Assembly (NCBI RefSeq): GCF_900170035.1
Contig: NZ_LT828545.1
Span: 41,366 to 76,228, forward strand
Length of the DNA stretch: 34,863 nucleotides
From: Desulfamplus magnetovallimortis
GTDB lineage: Bacteria > Desulfobacterota > Desulfobacteria > Desulfobacterales > Desulfobacteraceae
Reading direction: 5' to 3'
Below the pieces are notes generated by a model that worked only from the letters and a program-made list of their open reading frames with translations, made no database searches and had not been told where the DNA came from. Positions within the stretch are counted from its first letter, which is position 1, and every line of letters starts with the position of its first letter. Both the position numbers and the translations under genes were made by a program. Positions 15,788 through 23,687 of this stretch are shown piece after piece.

Positions 15788-16261
15788 TCAGGCTATAAGG
15801 TCAACACTGAATCGATTTGCTGCCCCTGCTTGTGATGCTGCATAGGGTGATGTTGGTGCAGTGGAGTACATTTGTAATGAGTTTGATTGCTGTTGAAGAC
15901 TCTGTCTCTGTTGCTCCATCTGCCGGGTGTCTCGGTTTTCCTGCACCCTGTTTGAATCCTGGGTTGCCTGGGAATTGTCCGATGCAGCGGAAGAGTTTAC
16001 AGCCGCAGATGTCTCCTGCACCTGTGTTGATGACTGAAGCTCTCCTGTGGCAGCAGCTCTTGCTTCGCTGGAAATATTAACTTCAACGCCCTGGGTGTTC
16101 AAGGATCTTGATGTTTGAGAATCCTGTGTCTGTAATGCGTTACCTGAAGATCCATTTTCCTGATTGCGTTGTGTTGATACTCCTTGAGTATTTTCCTGTG
16201 TTCTTGAGCCATAGGATGACTGCATTGGTGAGGCATAGTTGTTAACATTATTTATATTCAT
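15788..16261 (-). CDS. Low-complexity Gln/Ser/Asn-rich protein of unknown function
   Basis: It has 157 residues and begins MNINNVNNYASPMQSSYG. Most of the sequence is Q, S, N, T and A; the only ordered-looking part is GVEVNISSEARAAATGE (about 58-74), which resembles DSVSLSTQARKL in the next gene downstream. AGGAGG stands 6 bases before the ATG, an optimal ribosome site. There is no signal peptide or membrane segment. Cytoplasmic or secreted by a signal-independent route are both possible; I do not assign a function. Confidence 0.7.
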   Translation of the reverse strand: MNINNVNNYASPMQSSYGSRTQENTQGVSTQRNQENGSSGNALQTQDSQTSRSLNTQGVEVNISSEARAAATGELQSSTQVQETSAAVNSSAASDNSQATQDSNRVQENRDTRQMEQQRQSLQQQSNSLQMYSTAPTSPYAASQAGAANRFSVDLIA

Positions 16262-16390
16262 TGCATCCTCCTTTTTGCCTTGGGTTTGCTTTGTTTTTAT
16301 CTATGGTTACCCATGTGGCGAATTCAGGAATGATTTCAAAAAAGCCTATCTATCCACCTTCTGTGTGTATATTTAAAGTGGTTAGATCAA

Positions 16391-16634
16391 TACTCAAAGC
16401 CGACACCTATGATCTTTTGAGCCTTGTCAACATTGTCTGAATCAGGATGTCCAAGATTACTCAAAAGCGACACCTATGAGCTTTTGAGCCTTGTCAATAC
16501 TGTCTGAATCAGGATGCCCAGGATGCTCAGGATTTACAGGATAAAAATCCTGAGCATCCTGTAAATCCTGGTTATCCTGATTCAGACAAATTCAATAACT
16601 GCTCAAAAAACAATAAGGTGTCGATTTTGAGTCA
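16391..16634. repeat. Composite repeat: 67-bp direct duplication plus large inverted repeat
   Basis: 16391-16457 and 16458-16524 are direct copies (ACTCAAA.GCGACACCTATGA-type start, ending GTCTGAATCAGGATG). 16571-16634 carries a diverged inverted copy of the same unit. At the centre two mutually exclusive perfect hairpins are possible: AGGATGCTCAGGAT (16520-16533) with its complement at 16547-16560, or CAGGATTTACAGGAT (16528-16542) with its complement at 16556-16570. The rest of the gap 16262-16826 shows no gene. Confidence 0.88.
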
Positions 16635-16747
16635 ATAAATCACAGGTTGTTTGAAACCAAATCCTTAACAAGTATAATTAAACCTTGTTATATATTCCCA
16701 ATATATATATGCAAGAAGGTAAAGTCAATTTTTTTGAAATATTTTCC

Positions 16748-16776
16748 TTGACAAGGGTTTGGGAAAACTATATAAG
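16748..16776 (+). promoter_or_regulatory. Sigma-70-type promoter of the tRNA-Asn gene
   Basis: TTGACA at 16748-16753 is a perfect -35 box; TATAAG at 16771-16776 is a good -10 box; the spacer is 17 bp. The predicted start would lie about 45 bp before the mature tRNA 5' end. Confidence 0.8.
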
Positions 16777-16826
16777 CATTCCGTCTTTACCGAGTTTTTC
16801 ATTTTTGAAAGTCGTGAAGCATCTGC

Positions 16827-16902
16827 TCCCCAGTAGCTCAGTCGGCAGAGCAAGTGGCTGTTAACCACTGGGTCCGCGGTTCAAGTCCGTGCTGGGGAGC
16901 CA
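16827..16902 (+). tRNA. tRNA-Asn (anticodon GTT)
   Basis: It has a 76-nt cloverleaf. The acceptor stem TCCCCAG pairs with CTGGGGA; the discriminator base is G and the 3' CCA is encoded. The D arm contains AGCTCAGTCGGCAGAGC. The anticodon stem AGTGG/CCACT encloses the loop CTGTTAA with anticodon GTT. The T arm contains GGTTCAAGTCC. It is a single gene flanked by its own promoter and terminator. Confidence 0.98.
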
Positions 16903-16921
16903 ATAAAAATAATTTGTTATC

Positions 16922-16957
16922 AAACCCCTTACAAAATTATTTGTAAGGGGTTTTTTT
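16922..16957 (+). terminator. Rho-independent terminator after tRNA-Asn
   Basis: CCCCTTACAAA (16925-16935) pairs with TTTGTAAGGGG (16940-16950), an 11-bp perfect stem with a 4-nt loop, followed by seven T. Confidence 0.95.
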
Positions 16958-17277
16958 ATATTCTTAATTTTTTAGATACAATTTTATCTATAATGTATTT
17001 ATTATTATTTTTTTTATTATAGTGAAGGATTGGGGTATTTTTATTATCAGAAAATCTGTGAAATGGGTTTGCTATGGCCGTTATTAAAAATCAATTCCTT
17101 AGAAAGAATTTGTAACTGACAAGTTCCGGTATGGAATGTATTATAATTTGCGTCAGATGCGATACTCCTTGACATGGAGTTATTTACAGAATAGTTTTTA
17201 AAAATTCTCTGGTACTTGTATGTTGCGTTGAATATTGAGGACATTTGTCTGTGAATTTGTTGTAAGGTAACTGTGTA
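16958..17277. other. Upstream region of the hybrid kinase gene, no gene seen
   Basis: AT-rich at the left. A 125-codon minus-strand frame (17047-17424) overlaps the kinase start and shows no family resemblance, so I treat it as a shadow. A kinase promoter must lie here, but none stands out. Confidence 0.4.
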
Positions 17278-19110
17278 ATGGTGGAATACTGCCCAAAGGT
17301 ACTTACTGTTGATGACGAGGCTTTTATCAGAAGGAGTATTCGTCTTTTTCTTGAAGATTATGGCTTTACAGTTTTTGAGGCTGCCAATGGTAAAGAAGGT
17401 CTGAAGGTCTTTAATGAAGTTCAACCTGATATTGTGCTGCTTGACTTAAAAATGCCAGAGCTGGATGGTTATCAGCTTCTTGATCTTTTTTATGAAACCG
17501 CTCCTGAAATTCCTGTTATAGTGGCTTCTGGGACGGGAAACTTCTCTTCTGTTGTGAAAGCCCTGCATTCTGGTGCCTGCGACTATATCCTGAAACCCAT
17601 ACAGGATATGAATGTACTGCGTCATGCTATCCAAAAATGTTTGAAAGAGAGTGATCTTAAGAAAAAAAATCAGCAGTATCAAAAAGATCTTGAAAGGCAG
17701 CTTCGGCGGGCACAGAAGATGGAAGCAATTGCCGCCCTGACCGGAGGAATAGCCCATGATCTTAATAATATTTTAAGTCCGATATTAGGATATGCAGGTA
17801 TGTTGATGAACTCATCACTGCCAGGTGATATGGTTTATCAGAGAAGTCAAAAAATTCAGAAGGCCGGTTACCGTGCGGCAGATCTTGTTAATCAGATTCT
17901 CAACCTTTCCAGAAAGGATGAAGGTGAAATAAGGCCGTTACAGCTTCGATATGTTGTAAGAGAAGTTGTAAGGCTGCTCAAAGGCTCCATACCCTCAACA
18001 ATAACCATTCGGGAGTCGCTGGACAAAAGATGCGGCCGTGTTAAAGCAGACTCCACCCAAATTCATCAGGTTCTGATGAACCTTTGCACCAATGCATATC
18101 ACGCCATGGAATCAATTGGTGGGATTTTGACAATTTCACTTAAAGAAGTCCTTGTAACTAACGATCAGGATTCACTTTTACCCCAAAATAAAGAAAGTGA
18201 GTTTTCCGGCATAATAATGCCTGACAATGTCCCTTCAAAGACCTTGCAGAACAACTCTTCATGGCCGAACTCACCACTCACAACCGACCATGATAATAAT
18301 GATTGCTGCTTTCAAGGTAAATATAAGCAAATAGAACCTTCATCAGATGGCCCACCATGCTGTTGTTCAGTCTGGGAAGATATGTATGACCCCTCATCTT
18401 CAGGCAGAATCCCTGATAACCTCCTTCAATCCGGAAGGTATGCTCTGGTCCAGGTAACTGATACCGGCAAGGGGATTCCTGATGATATAAGACAGAAAAT
18501 TTTTGACCCTTATTTTACAACCAAGGATGAAGGCAGGGGCACCGGACTTGGACTCTCAATTGCCAGAAACATTGTGCGCCATCTTGATGGAGAGATCCAT
18601 TTTGAATCCTCCCCTGAGGAGGGGACATGTTTTTCGGTTTTGATACCGATATTAAATGAAGGTGTCAGGTATGATGAAGAAGCAAATAAAAAATTGCAGA
18701 CAAGGCGCTCTGGAAGTCAGAATATCCTTGTTGTTGATGATGATACTGCAATTGTCCAGATGTACAAAGAGGGGCTTGAAGAGTCTGGCTATGTTGTAAA
18801 ATCATTTGATTCCAGTATGAAAGCCGCATTATATATAAAAGAGCCTGAAAAAATATCGGGAGTTGATCTTGCTGTTTTTGATCAGACAATGCCTGATTTT
18901 ACAGGTATCCAGCTAGCAGAGGAGCTTTTCAGTTTCAGGCCGGGTATCCCTGTGATTCTTTGCAGTGGTTATCCCATGGATAACCTTTCTGAGTTGCAGC
19001 GCAGTGTTCCCGGGATCAAGTCTCTTATGAAAAAACCGTTTACTGTTGAATGTCTTTCCATTGAAATTCAGAAAGTTTTACATGAAGCCGGGAAGCAAAA
19101 CAATGGATGA
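17278..19110 (+). CDS. Hybrid sensor kinase: REC - HisKA - HATPase - REC
   Basis: It is a 610-residue cytoplasmic protein with no membrane segment. The N-terminal receiver has phosphoacceptor D56 (DIVLLDLKMP) and Lys in YILKPIQD. A coiled-coil linker (~122-148) leads to HisKA with the phosphorylated His160 in GGIAHDLNNILSP, of the NtrB-like HDLNN class. The ATPase N-box is NLCTNAYHAM (~268-277), the G1 box DTGKGIP (~395-401), and GRGTGLGLSIA the G2 box. The C-terminal receiver has D535 (LAVFDQTMPDFTG). An extra ~90 residues (about 295-386; Ser/Asn-rich, containing CCCS) sit inside the ATPase domain between the N and G1 boxes. The next kinase gene overlaps its stop by 8 bp, and their N-terminal receivers are clearly similar, suggesting duplication. 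Confidence 0.94.
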   Translation: MVEYCPKVLTVDDEAFIRRSIRLFLEDYGFTVFEAANGKEGLKVFNEVQPDIVLLDLKMPELDGYQLLDLFYETAPEIPVIVASGTGNFSSVVKALHSGACDYILKPIQDMNVLRHAIQKCLKESDLKKKNQQYQKDLERQLRRAQKMEAIAALTGGIAHDLNNILSPILGYAGMLMNSSLPGDMVYQRSQKIQKAGYRAADLVNQILNLSRKDEGEIRPLQLRYVVREVVRLLKGSIPSTITIRESLDKRCGRVKADSTQIHQVLMNLCTNAYHAMESIGGILTISLKEVLVTNDQDSLLPQNKESEFSGIIMPDNVPSKTLQNNSSWPNSPLTTDHDNNDCCFQGKYKQIEPSSDGPPCCCSVWEDMYDPSSSGRIPDNLLQSGRYALVQVTDTGKGIPDDIRQKIFDPYFTTKDEGRGTGLGLSIARNIVRHLDGEIHFESSPEEGTCFSVLIPILNEGVRYDEEANKKLQTRRSGSQNILVVDDDTAIVQMYKEGLEESGYVVKSFDSSMKAALYIKEPEKISGVDLAVFDQTMPDFTGIQLAEELFSFRPGIPVILCSGYPMDNLSELQRSVPGIKSLMKKPFTVECLSIEIQKVLHEAGKQNNG

Positions 19111-20337
19111 CCATAATAGAACAGAAATTCTCGTAATTGATGATGAGGCCTATATCCGAGATAGCGTAAAGGCTTTTCTTGAGGATTACGGTTATCATGT
19201 TAATGAAGCAAAAAATGGCAGAGATGCCCTGCTGTTTTTTGAAAAAAAAAGCCGGATGTGATTTTATGCGATCTTCGTATGCCGGAAATGGATGGTTTGG
19301 CTGTACTTGGTGAGGTTGTTAAAAAGTCACCTGAAACACCTGTGATAATAATTTCCGGCGCTGCTAATATTGGGGATACTGTGGATGCTCTTCGTCTTGG
19401 AGCATGGGATTATATCATAAAACCCATTCAGGATATGACAGTTCTTATTCATTCTGTTACAAAATGCCTTGAAAGGGCACAGTTGCTAAGGGAAAAGGAG
19501 CAGTATCGAAAAGGCCTTGAAAAAGTTAATGCTCAGTTGATTCAGTCACTTGACGCCCTTGAAAAGACAAAGGATAAACTGGTTCAGGCAGAAAAAATGG
19601 CAGCTCTTGGGGGGCTTGTTGCAGGTGTTGCCCACGAAATCAATACACCTGTCGGGATTGCAATCACTGCTGCCTCTTTCTTAAAAGACAGGACAGGAAG
19701 CATCAATTCGCTTTTTACATCCGGAACTCTAAAAAAGAGCGATCTGGAAAACTATCTACAGAACATGGGTGAAGTTTCCCATTCAATCCTGGTTAACATG
19801 GAGCGTGCAGCCGCTCTTATTAAGAGTTTTAAGCAGGTGGCTGTTGATCAGACAATAGAAGAGAAAAGAGTTTTTAATTTAAAAAAATATCTTCAGGATG
19901 TACTGGTAAGCCTTAGACCAGCTTATCGTAACCGGATGGGTATTGTGCTTGAAGTCAATTGCCCTGATACCATTGAAGTTAATTCATATCCAGGGGCATT
20001 TTCTCAGATTATCAGTAATCTTTTAATGAACTCCTTTATACACGGTTTTAAGGACGAGAAGAGTGATAAAGGGGAAGTTTTTTTTGATATCTCATTTGAG
20101 AATTCCGATCTTTTTATTAAATATAGAGATACCGGCGTTGGAATGAACGATGAGCAGCTTGCAAAAATCTTTGACCCTTTTTTCACAACAACAAGGGGGC
20201 AAGGAGGGACAGGACTTGGGATGTCAATTGTTTTCAATCTTGTTACACAAACCCTTGGTGGTACAATTGAATGTAAAAGTGTCTATGGAGAAGAGACAGA
20301 GTTTCTGATTTCTGTACCAGGTGTTCTTGTTCTTTAA
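19103..20337 (+). CDS. Response-regulator/histidine kinase (REC - HisKA - HATPase), frameshifted
   Basis: The frame from the ATG at 19103 (MDDHNRTEILVIDDEA) breaks at a run of nine A (19242-19250) and resumes one frame away; adding one A gives FFEKKKPDVILCDLRMPEMDG and a 411-residue protein. The receiver has D57, then a coiled-coil linker (~120-165), HisKA with His178 (GLVAGVAHEINTPVG), N-box NLLMNSFIHGF, G1 box DTGVGM, and GQGGTGLGMSIV. No membrane segment is present. It overlaps the preceding hybrid kinase by 8 bp. The zero frame stops soon after the A run, so without correction only a ~52-residue fragment would be made. Sequencing error is the simplest explanation; slippage is the alternative. 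Confidence 0.9.
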
Positions 20338-20360
20338 TTTGCAAATTTTTTACAAGTTTT

Positions 20361-20483
20361 ATATGAAAGTCTGGATAACAGCTTGTTTTTAAAACAACTT
20401 TCATCCCTTCGATTGTGGCGGTAATCCGCCATGTACGTTATTAGAAAGTCTCCTTAGCAGGCTGATATGTAGCGACTTTCATA
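20361..20483. repeat. Two-hairpin repeat family: one full unit plus an extra hairpin B
   Basis: The orientation is as at 15308. ATGAAAGT... pairs with ...ACTTTCAT in hairpin B (about 20363-20404), followed by hairpin A TGGCGG-TAAT-CCGCCA (20416-20431) and TACGTTAT. A further GAAAGTC (20444-20450) pairs with GACTTTC (20474-20480). It occupies the gap between the REC-HK gene and the membrane kinase gene; the rest of 20338-20661 shows no gene. Confidence 0.9.
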
Positions 20484-20661
20484 TTTTGTTGTGATGCCTC
20501 AGCAAACATTGGGGGTGTTTGGTAAGTATCGGAGTGATGCGTTTGTTGTATAGTGTATTGAGATATGCTCATTTTTTTGTTGCAGCAAAATGTAAGGTAT
20601 TGCGTATTAATATGCGGGTACCGTATTTTTACGTTTATCAATATTTGGAATTTTAAGATCA

Positions 20662-21675
20662 ATGATGCAAAATACTTCAAGATGGTATCTTCACCCAGTA
20701 TTTATTTTTGCATGTTCCATAATCTCACTTGCCACTGCCCTTGTATTGACAATTTACTGGTATATGGAGATAACGGCTGCCCTTGAAGTGATAATCAAGA
20801 AGTTTCACATTGACCCTGGACAGATTTTCCCATCAAGAACCGGAATGACCATTCTGGTTTTGACTCTTCTGGTTACTGTTGTCCTGGCAGGTATTCTCCT
20901 GGCATTTATCTATTACCAGCGGACAGTAAGACTCTTTACCCTTCAGCATAATTTTATTTATAATTTTACCCATGAGTTGAAAACCCCCGTTACTTCACTT
21001 AAAATATATCTTGAAACTTTTTTGAGACACCCTCTTGAACCTGAAGATATCAGGAAATATAGTAAATACATGCTCAGTGATGTGGGACGCCTGATTGATA
21101 ATATCAACAGCATCCTGAATCTGGCAAGAATTGAAAGTCGAAGTTATGGTGCCGAGCTGACCCGAGAAGATCTGGTTGACCTTGTTGAAAATTTCTGTAA
21201 AAGTCATGGCTCTTTGTTTCATCAATGCAGGATAACAGTACATGATCCAGGAAAAGCATATATATATCCTGTAAATATTTTGCTTTTTGAGATGCTTTTG
21301 ATGAATATTCTTTCAAATGCAGTAAAGTATAATGAATCAAAGCATCCAAGGGTTGATATCTCATTCCGGCCATGCAGGCAGAGAATCTGTATTGATTTTT
21401 CAGATAACGGTATCGGTATTGAGAAGAGTGAAATAAAAAAGATCTTCAGGAAATTTTATCAGGCAGGTAATGTTAATGGAGTTGATGTAAAGGGCAGCGG
21501 TCTTGGACTCTACCTTGTTTTCAGTATTGCCAGAATACACGGATGGAAGGTTACAGCAACAAGTGAAGGCAGTGGAAAAGGATCTGTTTTTACTCTTTTT
21601 CTTCCCCGTGAGGAAACAGGGGATATTCATGGTAAGAATTTATGGAAAATGGTAAAAAAAAGCGTATCCTGGTAA
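20662..21675 (+). CDS. Membrane-bound sensor histidine kinase
   Basis: It has 337 residues and two membrane segments (about 12-34 and 61-84) flanking a short ~25-residue extracytoplasmic loop, too small for a standard sensor domain. HisKA contains His104 in NFTHELKTPVTSLK; the ATPase has LMNILSNAVKYN, DFSDNGIGIEKSE and GSGLGLYLVFS. It is of the EnvZ/PhoR-like HExxTP class. Its 3' end overlaps the response regulator gene by 34 bp, so the two form a cognate pair. The signal is unknown. No strong ribosome site was seen; the ATG at 20665 is an alternative. Confidence 0.93.
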   Translation: MMQNTSRWYLHPVFIFACSIISLATALVLTIYWYMEITAALEVIIKKFHIDPGQIFPSRTGMTILVLTLLVTVVLAGILLAFIYYQRTVRLFTLQHNFIYNFTHELKTPVTSLKIYLETFLRHPLEPEDIRKYSKYMLSDVGRLIDNINSILNLARIESRSYGAELTREDLVDLVENFCKSHGSLFHQCRITVHDPGKAYIYPVNILLFEMLLMNILSNAVKYNESKHPRVDISFRPCRQRICIDFSDNGIGIEKSEIKKIFRKFYQAGNVNGVDVKGSGLGLYLVFSIARIHGWKVTATSEGSGKGSVFTLFLPREETGDIHGKNLWKMVKKSVSW

Positions 21676-22460
21676 TTGAGGATGAGGCTCACATTGCCGA
21701 GGGTATTGAGCTGAATCTTGCTATTCAGGGTTATGACGTTCAGGTTGCACCTGACGGGGTTATGGGGCTTGAAATATGGCGTTCATGGTCACCCGATCTT
21801 ATTGTACTGGACGTGATGCTTCCAATGATTGATGGCTTTTCTGTACTTCGCACCATAAGAGCTGATGATGAAAAATTGCCTGTGCTTATCCTCTCTGCTA
21901 AAAGCAGCGTTGAGGACAAGGTTCATGGCCTTCGTTGCGGAGTGGATGACTATCTTGCCAAACCCTTTGATCTGGATGAATTCCTGCTTCGGGTCAAAAG
22001 ATTGATTGCAAGGGGAACCTGGTCGGCTGATAAAAAGATGATATCACCATTTTCCGGAAGTGAAAGTTCTGGAGCAGAAGAAGTGAGTGGGATAAATCCT
22101 CATAAAGACGATTTTCATGGTCATTCTTCATCTATTTCAGAGCCTTTTTCAGGAGACTCTTACTCTTTTGGAGAAAACACTGTTAATTTTATTACTTGTG
22201 AAGCCCTGGGGCATGGGGGTAAAATTGTCCTTACAGAGCAGGAGATTAAATTATTGAAACTGTTTATTGCCAACAGGGGAAGGCCTGTTTCACGCAAGGA
22301 TCTTCTTGAGGCTGGATGGGGCTATTCCAGTGATACCTCCACAAGAACCCTTGATAATTTTATGGTGCGCTTCAGAAAATATTTTGAGAAAAATCCCAGA
22401 AAGCCACAATATTTTAAAAGTCGGAGATCTGTAGGATATATTTTTGAGCATGATAATTGA
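21642..22460 (+). CDS. OmpR/PhoB-type response regulator with an extended linker
   Basis: It has 272 residues; typical members have 220-240. The receiver (1-120) has phosphoacceptor D57 (LIVLDVMLPMIDG), conserved Ser/Ala in LSAKSS and Lys in LAKPFD. The C-terminal winged helix (~195-270) includes LTEQEIKLLKLFIANRGRP, SRKDLLEAGWG and the VGYIFE wing. The linker (~126-178) is about 45 residues longer than usual and Ser-rich (SGSESSGAEE, GHSSSISEP). It overlaps the kinase upstream and the phosphopantetheinyl transferase downstream (by 11 bp), so all three are translationally coupled. Confidence 0.94.
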   Translation: MENGKKKRILVIEDEAHIAEGIELNLAIQGYDVQVAPDGVMGLEIWRSWSPDLIVLDVMLPMIDGFSVLRTIRADDEKLPVLILSAKSSVEDKVHGLRCGVDDYLAKPFDLDEFLLRVKRLIARGTWSADKKMISPFSGSESSGAEEVSGINPHKDDFHGHSSSISEPFSGDSYSFGENTVNFITCEALGHGGKIVLTEQEIKLLKLFIANRGRPVSRKDLLEAGWGYSSDTSTRTLDNFMVRFRKYFEKNPRKPQYFKSRRSVGYIFEHDN

Positions 22461-23604
22461 CAAGATTGTAATTAAAAGTCATTCAGGGAAAACAGCGCAT
22501 TTTCCGGAAAATGGCTGTGATTCAGAACAAGCTGTTCATATTCCAGAAAGGATTTATGATTCAGGAAAGAGTTCTCTCTATTGTCTTGATATTCAATCTT
22601 TTGCCTCTGAAATTATACCCGAAAAGCCCCTTGATGATTTTGCTTTTAAAAGAAATATCTTTTTTTCTCCAGATGATTTTCTGTTTTCCTTTTTATCGGA
22701 GCATGAACTTGTGCAGCTAAACGGCTTTAAAAGCCTTAAAAAACAGTTGGAGTGGATTTCTGGACGATTTCTTGTTAAATATTTCATTATCAATGAGGGA
22801 GACTGTGCCTACAGTTTGTCCGAAGCTTACTCCATTGCTGAAGCCACTTCTATTGCTGAAGCCACTTCTATTACTGAAGCCACTTCTATTACTGAAGCCA
22901 CTTCTATTACTGAAACCACCTCCTCTGCTGAAGCCACCTCTTCTGCTAATACTGCCTCTTTTTTTATCTCAGCCATACCCTCAATGATGTCCGGAATGGA
23001 TAAAATAGTCATATCATACACAGAGTTTGGAGCACCCTATGTTGCATCCTTTCCTGATACAGCACTATCTATATCCCACTCCGGCCACTATGCTGTTGCA
23101 GCCTTTGCTAAGCCTTCATTGTCTGATTTAACCTCCCCCCTTGATCATGAAAATCGTGCGTGGGATTATCACACTAAACAGAACTCTTCTTTTGGAAAAC
23201 AGCAGGAACAAAATCTTCATTGCAATAGGGCAGATCACAAAAAAAAGGGTTTTTGTTGCTCATTGAGACACAATGGCATTGAAAAAACAGAGAAAGATTT
23301 TAAAAAAAACGTATTATCTGTTGGCGTGGATATTGAAAAAATTGGGAAACTTCCGGATAAATTATTTTTGAAAACAGCATTTACTGAAAAAGAGATTGGG
23401 AAGCTTTCCATGGAGCCTTGCAGTATATTTCAATCATGGACAGTTAAAGAGGCCTTCCTTAAATACATTGGCAAGGGATTTAATGAAAGCCTTCATAATG
23501 TTGAAGTGTTGGAAGATAAAATTTTTTATCATGGAGAGCAGGTTGATGTTGTGATCAGCTCTTTTCTTGTTAATGATTGTTATGTATTGTCTTTAATTGA
23601 GTAG
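22450..23604 (+). CDS. 4'-phosphopantetheinyl transferase (Sfp-like) with long low-complexity insertions
   Basis: The enzyme class moves the phosphopantetheine arm of CoA to a serine of carrier proteins. Diagnostic parts are SISHSGHYAV (~207-216), VGVDIEKI (~291-298) with the Mg-binding acidic residues, and QSWTVKEAFLKYIGKG (~328-343), the WxxKEA signature. The protein has 384 residues, against about 210-250 usual. Extra sequence lies at 125-166 (seven EATSIA/EATSIT-type hexapeptides) and at ~221-288 between SHSG and GVDIE (polar, Cys/His-containing). The ATG at 22450 is preferred; an in-frame TTG lies at 22444. Being coupled to a two-component pair suggests regulated activation of a synthase, but no such synthase is in the window. 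Confidence 0.9.
   Translation: MIIDKIVIKSHSGKTAHFPENGCDSEQAVHIPERIYDSGKSSLYCLDIQSFASEIIPEKPLDDFAFKRNIFFSPDDFLFSFLSEHELVQLNGFKSLKKQLEWISGRFLVKYFIINEGDCAYSLSEAYSIAEATSIAEATSITEATSITEATSITETTSSAEATSSANTASFFISAIPSMMSGMDKIVISYTEFGAPYVASFPDTALSISHSGHYAVAAFAKPSLSDLTSPLDHENRAWDYHTKQNSSFGKQQEQNLHCNRADHKKKGFCCSLRHNGIEKTEKDFKKNVLSVGVDIEKIGKLPDKLFLKTAFTEKEIGKLSMEPCSIFQSWTVKEAFLKYIGKGFNESLHNVEVLEDKIFYHGEQVDVVISSFLVNDCYVLSLIE
22822..22947 (+). repeat. 18-bp tandem repeat (7 copies) inside the phosphopantetheinyl transferase gene
   Basis: Seven in-frame copies of GAAGCCACTTCTATTRCT-type units run without gaps; the outer copies are more diverged than the central ones, which are nearly identical. They encode EATSI(A/T) hexapeptides. 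The period is a multiple of three, so copy-number change would not shift the frame. Confidence 0.95.
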
Positions 23605-23687
23605 TGATTTTATGGTATAGGAATTTCCATTTTTATGATGTGATTTTAATGATAATTTGGTAAAAAAAGTTTAGAGAGGTAAATCTT

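Noticed and set aside
17047-17424. 125-codon minus-strand frame before the hybrid kinase
   Set aside because: It overlaps the conserved receiver domain of the kinase on the other strand and has no family resemblance.
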